Source of the DNA: Prevotellaceae bacterium UBA2744
GTDB taxonomy: Bacteria; Bacteroidota; Bacteroidia; Bacteroidales; Bacteroidaceae
Reading direction: 5' to 3'
DNA: 64,000 bases
Assembly: GCA_002353575.1 (NCBI GenBank)
Contig: DEJQ01000008.1
Coordinates: 1 to 64,000, forward strand
This document shows, in pieces, positions 35,348 through 42,976 of this stretch. Below the pieces are notes generated by a model. The model was not told the DNA's origin, made no database searches, and worked only from the letters and a program-made list of their open reading frames with translations. Made by a program: the position numbers and the translations under genes. The number at the start of each line of letters is the position of its first letter. Position 1 is the stretch's first letter.

Positions 35348-36391
35348 TTATTTTTGTTTCTTTAATTCTTCCAGTTCCTTCTTCAGCGCAATCACCTCAT
35401 CACGCAATTCAGCAAGATTATTCACCACAGCCACGTTTCTCGACCACTTTCGGGCATCGATAGCCGGACTGCCCATCAGTCCGCAGTTGCCCTTTTTGGC
35501 ATTCTTATCTCCCGACAGACCGCTTTGGGCACCAATCATCACCTTGTCGCCTATGTTCAGGTGTCCGGCAATACCTACCTGACCGCCAAACATACACCAC
35601 TTGCCCACCTTCGTGCTTCCGGCAATACCAACCTGTGCCGACATCACAGTATTCTCACCCACTTCGCAGTTGTGGGCTATCTGCACCAGATTGTCCAGTT
35701 TCACACCCTTTCTCACGTACGTGCTTCCCATTGTCGAACGGTCCACACATGTGTTAGCACCGATCTCCACATTGTCCTCAATCGTCACGATACCGATTTG
35801 CGGAATCTTGTCATATCCTTCAGCTGTAGGAGCAAAACCGAAACCGTCGGCTCCGATAACGCATCCCGCATGTAATATACAATTGTTGCCTACCACACAA
35901 TCGTGATAGACAACAGCATTTGAGTATATCTCCGTATTATTTCCTACTTTAGCATTTCTGCCTATAGTCACGTGAGGGTGCAGCACACAGCCGTCACCGA
36001 CTTCCACACCTTCACCTATGGCAACAAATGGTCCGATGTAGCAATCCTTGCCAATCTTTGCCGTCGGGTCAATAAATGCAAGCGAATCGATTCCCACACG
36101 TTTCTGCTTCATCGATTCGTACATCTGCAGCAACCTTGCCACCGCTTCGTATGCATTATCCACTTTCACCAACGTAGCCTTGACCGGCTGCGAAGGAACG
36201 AAGTCCCTGTTCACCAGTACGACACTCGATTCAGTTGTATAAAGATAATGTTCATATTTCAAGTTTGCCAGAAACGACAACGCGCCTTTAGTACCCTCCT
36301 CAATCTTGGCGAACGTAGTTATCTGGGCATTCTTGTCGCCCTCTACAGTTCCTCCTATAAATCCGGCAATTTGTTCAGCTGTAAAAACCAT
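35348..36391 (-). CDS. lpxD: UDP-3-O-acylglucosamine N-acyltransferase
   Basis: 347 residues. It adds the second acyl chain to UDP-3-O-acyl-glucosamine. An N-terminal uridine-binding domain (about 1-100, FTAEQIAGFIGG) precedes a hexapeptide-repeat beta-helix (100-305, with IAHNCEVGENT for the catalytic His) and a C-terminal helix rich in Glu/Lys/Leu. It is the first gene of the lpxD-lpxC-lpxA run; the -7 box on the - strand at 36450-36457 is the likely promoter. The gap to lpxC is 17 bp. Confidence 0.96.
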   Translation of the reverse strand: MVFTAEQIAGFIGGTVEGDKNAQITTFAKIEEGTKGALSFLANLKYEHYLYTTESSVVLVNRDFVPSQPVKATLVKVDNAYEAVARLLQMYESMKQKRVGIDSLAFIDPTAKIGKDCYIGPFVAIGEGVEVGDGCVLHPHVTIGRNAKVGNNTEIYSNAVVYHDCVVGNNCILHAGCVIGADGFGFAPTAEGYDKIPQIGIVTIEDNVEIGANTCVDRSTMGSTYVRKGVKLDNLVQIAHNCEVGENTVMSAQVGIAGSTKVGKWCMFGGQVGIAGHLNIGDKVMIGAQSGLSGDKNAKKGNCGLMGSPAIDARKWSRNVAVVNNLAELRDEVIALKKELEELKKQK

Positions 36392-36449
36392 TTGCTATTT
36401 AAAATCTTAAAAAACACAATAAAAGCCCCCTTTTCCGAGGTTTATGCTG

Positions 36450-36508
36450 CAAATTTAGTAAAGAATTTTCACATATACCCAAGATTTTAGCAAAAACGTG
36501 TACCTTTG
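36450..36508. promoter_or_regulatory. Divergent promoter region lpxD / purM
   Basis: TAAATTTG on the - strand (36457-36450) points to lpxD and TACCTTTG on the + strand (36501-36508) points to purM. Neither has a clean TTTG -33 box. The + leader would be about 40 nt. Confidence 0.55.
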
Positions 36509-36556
36509 CATAAAATTTTACTCCGATTAGTAAATACTCCATAAAAATATTCAGAA

Positions 36557-37741
36557 ATGAACAACGACACACAGGCCAGCAATCAGCGCTACATGATGCG
36601 TGGAGTCTCAGCCGCAAAAGAGGACGTCCACAATGCTATCAAGAACATCGACAAAGGTATTTTTCCGCAGGCATTCTGCAAGATCATCCCCGACATATTG
36701 GGTGGTGACCCGGAATACTGCAACATCATGCATGCCGACGGTGCAGGCACCAAGTCAGCCCTGGCATATATGTATTGGAAGGAGACCGGCGACCTGTCCG
36801 TATGGCGCGGAATAGCCCAGGACGCCATAGTGATGAACACCGACGACCTACTCTGCGTGGGAGCAGTCGATAACATACTCGTTTCTTCCACCATCGGCCG
36901 TAACAAGATGCTCATTCCGGGCGAAGTCATCGCAGCCATCATCAATGGAACCGACGAGATTCTTTCCGATATGCGCCGCATGGGTATCGGCATCTATGCT
37001 ACTGGAGGCGAGACAGCCGACGTAGGCGATCTCGTGCGTACTATCATCGTAGATTCCACCGTTACCTGCCGCATGAAGCGCAGCGATGTCATCAACAATG
37101 CCAACATCCGTCCGGGCGATGTCATTGTGGGTCTGTCATCTTCAGGGCAGGCTACTTACGAGAAAGAATACAATGGCGGCATGGGCAGCAACGGACTCAC
37201 TTCTGCCCGCCACGACGTATTTGCCAAATACCTCGCTGAACGCTACCCCGAATCATATGACAAGGCCGTACCTGACGAACTTGTCTATTCTGGCAGCTAC
37301 AAGCTGACCGATTCCGTCGCCGGAGCACCTGTCAACGCAGGAAAACTCGTACTCTCGCCTACCCGCACCTATGCCCCTGTGGTCAAACAACTTCTCGACC
37401 GTCTTCGTCCACACATCCACGGAATGGTTCACTGCACAGGCGGCGCACAGACCAAAGTTCTTCATTTCGTGAGCGACAACTGCCGTGTCATCAAGGACAA
37501 CCTATTCCCTGTTCCGCCGCTCTTCCGTGCCATCGCCGAAGAATCCGGCACAGACTGGGCAGAGATGTACAAGGTATTCAACATGGGGCATCGTCTCGAA
37601 GTATATCTCTCACCCGAACATGCCGACGAAGTCATCTCTATCAGCAAGTCATTCAACATCGATGCCCAGATAGTAGGACATATCGAAGAGGGTAAGAAGA
37701 GTCTATGCATCAAATCCGAATTCGGCACCTTCGAATATTAA
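36557..37741 (+). CDS. purM: Phosphoribosylformylglycinamidine cyclo-ligase
   Basis: 394 residues, somewhat longer than the E. coli enzyme, as usual in this phylum. It closes FGAM to AIR with ATP in purine synthesis. The AIRS N domain has GGDPEYCNIMHADGAGTKSALAY and MNTDDLLCVGA; the C domain has PGDVIVGLSSSGQATYEKEYNGGMGSNGL and HCTGGAQTKVLHF. No other pur gene is adjacent. prfA follows after 42 bp on the same strand. Confidence 0.92.
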   Translation: MNNDTQASNQRYMMRGVSAAKEDVHNAIKNIDKGIFPQAFCKIIPDILGGDPEYCNIMHADGAGTKSALAYMYWKETGDLSVWRGIAQDAIVMNTDDLLCVGAVDNILVSSTIGRNKMLIPGEVIAAIINGTDEILSDMRRMGIGIYATGGETADVGDLVRTIIVDSTVTCRMKRSDVINNANIRPGDVIVGLSSSGQATYEKEYNGGMGSNGLTSARHDVFAKYLAERYPESYDKAVPDELVYSGSYKLTDSVAGAPVNAGKLVLSPTRTYAPVVKQLLDRLRPHIHGMVHCTGGAQTKVLHFVSDNCRVIKDNLFPVPPLFRAIAEESGTDWAEMYKVFNMGHRLEVYLSPEHADEVISISKSFNIDAQIVGHIEEGKKSLCIKSEFGTFEY

Positions 37742-37783
37742 TACACAGTCAACTCTTAACACATAACTCCTAACTGAACACAC

Positions 37784-38893
37784 TTGGAAACAAACAACAT
37801 ATTAGACAAACTCGAGGGCATAGTACCCCGTTTTGAAGAAGTCGGCACACTCATCACCGACCCGTCTGTCATATCAGACCAGAAGCGATACGTGCAGCTT
37901 ACCAAAGAATACAAAAATCTGGAGGATATAATGAATGCGCGCCAGCGCTACATCAACGCGCTGAAGGGCATTGACGAGGCCAAGGAAGTACTTGAAACCG
38001 AAGAAGATGCCGATATGAAGGAAATGGCACGCGAGGAACTCTCGGCCAACGAGCATCTTCTCCCTGAACTCGAAGAGGAAATCAAGCTGCTCCTCATCCC
38101 AGCCGATCCCGAAGACAGCAAGAATGTGACACTCGAAATCCGTGGCGGTACAGGTGGCGACGAGGCAGCACTCTTCGCAGGCGACCTCTTCCGTATGTAT
38201 TCAAAATACTGCGAAATGAAGGGCTGGCACCTTACCATATCTTCCTTCTCCGAAGGAGCCAGCGGCGGCTACAAGGAGATTGTAGCCAATATCACTGGCG
38301 AGAACGTCTATGGCACAATGAAATACGAATCGGGCGTGCACCGCGTACAGCGTGTACCTGCCACTGAGACCCAGGGACGTGTACACACCTCAGCAGCTAC
38401 CGTAGCCGTGCTGCCCGAGGCAGAGGCATTCGACGTTCAGATCAACGAGGGTGAAATCAAGTGGGACACCTTCCGTTCCAGTGGAGCCGGCGGTCAGAAT
38501 GTCAACAAGGTAGAGTCAGGAGTCCGTGCCCGATATATGTGGAAAAATCCCAATACAGGCGAGACTGAAGAAATCCTCGTGGAGTGTACCGAGACACGCG
38601 ACCAGCCAAAGAACAAGGAACGTGCTCTCGCCCGTCTGCGCACATACATCTACGACAAAGAACACCAAAAATACATCGATGACATAGCATCGCGCCGAAA
38701 GACTATGGTATCCACTGGCGACCGTTCTGCCAAGATTCGCACCTACAACTATCCCCAGGGACGTATCACAGACCATCGCATCAACTATACCATCTACAAC
38801 CTCGCAGCCTTCATGGATGGCGACATACAAGACTGTATCGACCACCTCATCGTAGCCGAAAATGCAGAACGTCTGAAAGAAGCCGAACTATAA
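37784..38893 (+). CDS. prfA: Peptide chain release factor 1
   Basis: 369 residues. It terminates translation at UAA and UAG. The GGQ motif is present (SSGAGGQNVNKVESGVR) and so is the domain-2 anticodon-like region (VHRVQRVPATETQGRVHTSAATVAVLP). The first codon is TTG at 37784: it gives METNNILDKLEG, the expected family start, and no in-frame ATG exists until far inside. The Gln of GGQ is normally methylated by PrmC, not encoded here. Confidence 0.95.
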   Translation: METNNILDKLEGIVPRFEEVGTLITDPSVISDQKRYVQLTKEYKNLEDIMNARQRYINALKGIDEAKEVLETEEDADMKEMAREELSANEHLLPELEEEIKLLLIPADPEDSKNVTLEIRGGTGGDEAALFAGDLFRMYSKYCEMKGWHLTISSFSEGASGGYKEIVANITGENVYGTMKYESGVHRVQRVPATETQGRVHTSAATVAVLPEAEAFDVQINEGEIKWDTFRSSGAGGQNVNKVESGVRARYMWKNPNTGETEEILVECTETRDQPKNKERALARLRTYIYDKEHQKYIDDIASRRKTMVSTGDRSAKIRTYNYPQGRITDHRINYTIYNLAAFMDGDIQDCIDHLIVAENAERLKEAEL

Positions 38894-38973
38894 GCCTGTC
38901 ATGACATTGTCATCCCCTTTCAATGGGCTGGCACGCAATTTGTAGGGATAAAAACTGATAACATTTCAGAAGC

Positions 38974-41478
38974 ATGACATTGAACAATTATTCCGATAAT
39001 CTCAACCAAATCCTCTCCTACTCAAAGGAAGAGGCTATACGTCTTAACAACGACTACATAGGACCTGAGCACCTCATGCTGGGCATCTTGCGCGACGGCG
39101 ACAATCTTGCCGCCCACCTGCTCGTGCAGAAGTTTCTCATCAACCCCGATACCATCAAGCATCAGTTGGAGAAACACATCGAAAACACCGACCTGCCCAT
39201 CTACTCTACCGACATAGCACTCAATACCAAGTCGGCAGCCATCCTGCGTCTCAGCATCCTCGAATCGCGCCTCACCAAGAGCAAGGAGAGTCAGGCAGAG
39301 CACCTTCTGCTTGCCATCATGAAACATAAAGACAACATGGCTGCCAAGATACTTGCCGAGAAGGGAGTTACTTATAAGGAACTCTACAACAGCATCGCAC
39401 AGCCCAGTTCACAGCCTCAGGCTTCGGGAGTTGACTTCGACGAAGAGGCAGAGGAAGACAAGGCGCCAGTGGGCAGCCAGGGCAGTTCAACCAGTCAGAA
39501 GCAGAAGACCGACAAAAAGCACAACTCCGACCACCCGGCCATAGACGCCTATGGTTTTGACCTCACCAAAGCTGCCGCTGAAGGAAAGCTCGACCCGGTA
39601 GTTGGGCGCGAGAAGGAAATCGAGCGCATTGCACAGATTCTTTCCCGTCGCAAAAAGAACAACCCGGTTCTTATCGGTGACCCCGGTGTGGGTAAAAGTG
39701 CCATCGTCGAGGGGCTTGCCCTTCGCATCTCCCAGCGACGCGTATCTCGCGCCTTGTTCAACAAAAAGATTATCTCGCTCGACATGTCAACCATCGTGGC
39801 TGGCACCAAATACCGCGGACAGTTCGAAGAGCGCATGAAGAACATCATCAACGAGCTGAAGTCAAACCCAGACCTCATCGTCTTCATCGACGAGATACAC
39901 ACCATCGTCGGAGCCGGCAACCAGGCAGGACAGATGGATGCAGCCAACATGATGAAGCCGGCCCTCGCCCGTGGCGAACTCCAGTGCATCGGAGCCACCA
40001 CCCTCGACGAGTACCGCAAGAACATAGAAAAGGACGGAGCTCTCGAACGCCGATTCCAGAAAGTCATTGTGACTCCCACCACCCCCGAAGAGACTCTCGA
40101 AATACTTCATAACATCAAGGATCGCTACGAAGAGCATCATAACGTCACCTACACAGAGGAAGCCCTTGCAGCCTGTGTCAGCCTGACCGAACGATATGTC
40201 ACCGACCGCAGCTTCCCCGACAAGGCCATCGACGCCCTCGACGAAGTGGGTTCTCGCGTGCACATAACTAACATAAGCGTGCCGAAACCAATCGAAGAGA
40301 AGGAAGAAGAAATAGCCAATACACAGCACCTGCAGGAAGAAGCCGTCCACAACCAGCAGTATCTGGAGGCAGCCGAATTCCGTGACAAGGTAATCCTGCT
40401 CACAGCCGAGCTCGACGACTTGAAGAAGGAATGGGAATCATCCATGCAGGACAGCCGCATCAGCATCAGTGCTGACAAGGTGGCAGAGACCGTATCGATG
40501 ATGACAGGCATTCCGGTTCAGCGCATGATGTCGGCAGAGACTATGCGCATAAAGAATATGCGTCAGGAACTGCAGTCGCAGATCATTGCTCAGGACAGCG
40601 CCATCGACCGTCTCGTCAGTGCCATCCAGCGCAACCGTGTCGGACTATCCGACCCCTTGCGTCCTATCGGAGTATTCATGTTCCTCGGTCCCACAGGAGT
40701 CGGCAAGACCTATCTCGCCAAGAAACTCGCCGAGCATATGTTTGGCACCTCCGACGCCCTCATCCGTATCGACATGAGCGAATACATGGAGAAATTCACC
40801 GTCAGTCGTCTTGTCGGAGCACCTCCGGGCTATGTAGGTTACGAAGAAGGCGGAATGCTCACCGAACGCGTACGTCGCAAGCCTTACTCTATCGTCCTGC
40901 TCGACGAGATTGAGAAAGCCCATCCCGATGTCTTCAACATCCTGCTTCAGGTTATGGACGACGGCAGACTTACCGACAGCAACGGACGTACAGTCGATTT
41001 TCGCAACACAGTCATCATCATGACCAGCAACGTCGGTACCCGTCAGCTGAAAGAATTCGGTCGTGGAGTCGGATTCTCTGCGATGGCAGGTAAAGATGAC
41101 AAAGAAGTCAGCCGCAGTGTCATTCAGAAGGCTCTCAACCGTCAGTTCTCGCCTGAGTTCCTCAACCGAATCGACGAGATTATCACCTTCGACCAACTCG
41201 AACTCGACAGCATCATAAAGATAATCGACATAGAGATCCGTCCGCTCATCGACCGTATCGAAAAAATAGGCTACCACCTCGACATCACCCCCGAAGCCAA
41301 GCGTTGGATAGCCGAAAAGGGCTACGACAAGCAGTTTGGTGCCCGTCCGTTGCGCCGCGCCATTCAGCAGCATATCGAAGACCCCGTAGCTAACCTAATT
41401 GTCGAGGAGCAGGTTCAGCCAGGCGACACCATCACGGCAGAACTCACCGACGGAAAACTCTCCGTAAAGAAAAAGTAA
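38974..41478 (+). CDS. clpC: ClpC-type AAA+ unfoldase of the Clp protease
   Basis: 834 residues. Clp_N double repeat (about 1-150), a Ser/Gln/Lys linker, first AAA+ module with GDPGVGKSA near 235 and DEIHTIVGAG, a short coiled middle region with a UVR-like motif (about 455-490), second AAA+ module with GPTGVGKTY near 572 and LLDEIEKAHPD. A VGF tripeptide near residue 698 is the expected ClpP docking loop. It feeds unfolded substrates to ClpP. Hsp100 proteins of this size in Bacteroidetes are annotated as ClpC/ClpA. A terminator follows at 41502. Confidence 0.92.
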   Translation: MTLNNYSDNLNQILSYSKEEAIRLNNDYIGPEHLMLGILRDGDNLAAHLLVQKFLINPDTIKHQLEKHIENTDLPIYSTDIALNTKSAAILRLSILESRLTKSKESQAEHLLLAIMKHKDNMAAKILAEKGVTYKELYNSIAQPSSQPQASGVDFDEEAEEDKAPVGSQGSSTSQKQKTDKKHNSDHPAIDAYGFDLTKAAAEGKLDPVVGREKEIERIAQILSRRKKNNPVLIGDPGVGKSAIVEGLALRISQRRVSRALFNKKIISLDMSTIVAGTKYRGQFEERMKNIINELKSNPDLIVFIDEIHTIVGAGNQAGQMDAANMMKPALARGELQCIGATTLDEYRKNIEKDGALERRFQKVIVTPTTPEETLEILHNIKDRYEEHHNVTYTEEALAACVSLTERYVTDRSFPDKAIDALDEVGSRVHITNISVPKPIEEKEEEIANTQHLQEEAVHNQQYLEAAEFRDKVILLTAELDDLKKEWESSMQDSRISISADKVAETVSMMTGIPVQRMMSAETMRIKNMRQELQSQIIAQDSAIDRLVSAIQRNRVGLSDPLRPIGVFMFLGPTGVGKTYLAKKLAEHMFGTSDALIRIDMSEYMEKFTVSRLVGAPPGYVGYEEGGMLTERVRRKPYSIVLLDEIEKAHPDVFNILLQVMDDGRLTDSNGRTVDFRNTVIIMTSNVGTRQLKEFGRGVGFSAMAGKDDKEVSRSVIQKALNRQFSPEFLNRIDEIITFDQLELDSIIKIIDIEIRPLIDRIEKIGYHLDITPEAKRWIAEKGYDKQFGARPLRRAIQQHIEDPVANLIVEEQVQPGDTITAELTDGKLSVKKK

Positions 41479-41501
41479 AGGAAAACATAAATGACAGAAA
41501 G

Positions 41502-41538
41502 GGTCGTGTCGAAAAAGTAACTGGCACGACCTTTTTTT
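41502..41538 (+). terminator. clpC intrinsic terminator
   Basis: GGTCGTG 41502-41508 pairs with CACGACC 41525-41531, followed by seven T's (41532-41538). It ends the clpC transcript 24 bp after the stop. Confidence 0.85.
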
Positions 41539-41641
41539 CGTCTTAACAGATTCCCTTGCATTTCTTCTTCGGCTTCTATCTGAGAGAACTTCAAAGTCAT
41601 AGAGTTGATGAACTTAGAGTCGTAGATATGTTGACTTGAAA

Positions 41642-41801
41642 GTGTTACAGTGTTACAGTGTTACAGTTGATTTTATGACTACCAATAGTCAAAAAAGTAG
41701 TTTATTATATATATTTATATATATATAAATATATATAATAAAAATTTTTTCTTGAAGAGAATAGCAAATTTTTAACTGTAACACTGTAACAACTGTAACA
41801 C
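41642..41801. repeat. Nested inverted repeat: GTGTTACA triplets around a 42-bp AT palindrome
   Basis: Three tandem GTGTTACA units (41642-41665) are mirrored by TGTAACAC units at 41777-41784, 41785-41792 (last base A) and 41794-41801. The inner 18 bp (41651-41668) are exactly complementary to 41774-41791. Between them is a perfect 42-bp palindrome of A/T only (41701-41742) and a small hairpin GACTA/TAGTC (41678-41690). No ORF covers it. It lies between the clpC terminator and the vanX promoter. Confidence 0.8.
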
Positions 41802-41867
41802 CTACAATCGTGAAAAATCCGAGAGAATCAGGAGCGTGCTTTTTTGCGTGCCTTTTTTGACATTTAA

Positions 41868-41900
41868 TTTGCAAGCCGCTCCTTTCATGTCGTAAATTTG
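41868..41900 (+). promoter_or_regulatory. Promoter upstream of the VanX-type gene
   Basis: TTTG at 41868-41871, a 21-nt spacer and TAAATTTG at 41893-41900. Transcription from here would make a leader of about 160 nt through the 41944-42000 repeats. A second, weaker -7 (TACCTTCG, 42008-42015) is closer to the gene. Confidence 0.6.
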
Positions 41901-41943
41901 CACTGTCAAAAACGATGAAAATATGCCTCGTATGCACACGAAA

Positions 41944-42000
41944 AAAATTTCCTACGCACAGCAACAAAATTTCCTACGCATAGCAGCAAAAATTTCTACG
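41944..42000. repeat. Three degenerate AAATTTCCTACG repeats
   Basis: Units AAATTTCCTACGCACAGCAA, AAATTTCCTACGCATAGCAG and a shorter AAATTTCTACG follow one another with a period near 22 bp. They sit in the predicted 5' leader of the VanX-type gene. Role unknown; protein binding or simple repeat expansion are both possible. Confidence 0.6.
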
Positions 42001-42023
42001 TTTTTCGTACCTTCGCGGCAAAA

Positions 42024-42080
42024 ATGAATACACAAACAACTATAAAGTATGAAACAACTATAAAGTATGAAAAAGACTAA
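42024..42080 (+). CDS. Possible 18-residue leader peptide with duplicated TTIKYE
   Basis: An ATG at 42024 opens an 18-codon frame, Met-Asn-Thr-Gln then Thr-Thr-Ile-Lys-Tyr-Glu twice, then Lys-Asp and stop at 42080. The 18-bp direct duplication (42034-42051 and 42052-42069) keeps frame. It overlaps the start of the VanX-type gene (42067) in another frame. It may be chance, or a leader peptide that couples translation. No homology is known to me. Confidence 0.25.
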   Translation: MNTQTTIKYETTIKYEKD

Positions 42081-42849
42081 GATTTGGATGTTAGCTGCCC
42101 TACTCTCTCTGATATGTGGCAGCAGTATGCTGACCAGCTGTAAGAACAATAGCGATGAGGATAAGCCGGTAAGCGCAACAGAGGACAAGAGCCAGTTTGT
42201 AAACGTGACGGATGTAGTACCGGACGCTATTCTGGAAATCAGATATTTTGGAACTTATAATTTCGTAGGTGAACGCATCGACGGATATAAGGCTCCTGTG
42301 GCTTGGCTGACACGACAGGCTGCCGACTCGCTGAAGGCTGTAAGCGATGACATGAAGGCGAAGGGTTATCGCCTGAAGATATATGATGCTTACCGTCCGC
42401 AGAAGGCTGTTGACCACTTCGTGCGCTGGGCAAAGAATCTGGATGCTACGGAGATGAAACCATATTTCTATCCTGATCTGGAGAAGGACGTGCTGTTTCC
42501 GCAGGAATATATATGCGAGAGGAGCGGACACACTCGAGGATCAACACTCGACATGACTCTGTTTGACATGAACACGGAGAAAGAGGTTGATATGGGTGGC
42601 ACGTTCGACTGGTTCGGACCTGAAAGTCACCCCGACTTCTGCGGCAACCCGGAAACCGGAGAATATACCGGTGACAATTCGAAGAGTCCACAGGGAAGGA
42701 GTATCACTGCCGAGCAGTTTGCCAACCGCATGATTCTGCGCCGTGCCATGATGGCTCACGGTTTCAGCCCTTTCCCGACCGAGTGGTGGCACTTCACATT
42801 GGCTAACGAACCTTTCCCTAATACTTATTTTACATTTGATGTAGAATAA
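42067..42849 (+). CDS. D-alanyl-D-alanine dipeptidase (VanX/DdpX-like) lipoprotein
   Basis: 260 residues, peptidase M15D. A lipoprotein signal ends in Leu-Thr-Ser-Cys (Cys25). The catalytic set of VanX is present: Arg110 (DAYRPQ), SGHTRGSTLD with zinc ligands His155 and Asp162, and TEWWH with Glu239 and His242. It hydrolyses D-Ala-D-Ala; a membrane-anchored periplasmic form is more likely to recycle wall peptides than to give vancomycin resistance. No vanHA-like genes are adjacent. The ATG at 42067 follows an 18-bp duplication that contains an earlier out-of-frame ATG. Confidence 0.88.
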   Translation: MKKTKIWMLAALLSLICGSSMLTSCKNNSDEDKPVSATEDKSQFVNVTDVVPDAILEIRYFGTYNFVGERIDGYKAPVAWLTRQAADSLKAVSDDMKAKGYRLKIYDAYRPQKAVDHFVRWAKNLDATEMKPYFYPDLEKDVLFPQEYICERSGHTRGSTLDMTLFDMNTEKEVDMGGTFDWFGPESHPDFCGNPETGEYTGDNSKSPQGRSITAEQFANRMILRRAMMAHGFSPFPTEWWHFTLANEPFPNTYFTFDVE

Positions 42850-42896
42850 CGATGTAAGATGTAAGAGGTTAGAAGTAAGAGATATCTATTTTTGAC

Positions 42897-42932
42897 AAAA
42901 TGTCAGTCATGTGATGGCTGGCATTTTCTTTG
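42897..42932 (+). terminator. Terminator after the VanX-type gene
   Basis: A 13-bp arm 42897-42909 pairs with 42915-42927 (two G-U pairs in RNA) around a 5-nt loop; T-rich sequence follows (42924-42931). Confidence 0.7.
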
Positions 42933-42976
42933 TATAGACATGTAGCAGAATTTAATTTAAATGTAAAATCAGACAC

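Noticed and set aside
34026..35582. 518-codon frame on the + strand across lpxA/lpxC/lpxD
   Set aside because: It lies antisense to three clear lpx genes and has no recognisable domain.
41642..41801. Chromosomal replication origin
   Set aside because: No DnaA-box cluster or dnaA gene is seen; the iteron/palindrome layout alone is not enough.
41642..42000. CRISPR array
   Set aside because: The repeats are 8 bp or 22 bp, adjacent or degenerate, without unique spacers or cas genes.
42067..42849. Vancomycin-resistance vanX
   Set aside because: No vanH, vanA or vanRS neighbours and the protein is a lipoprotein, so wall recycling is more likely.
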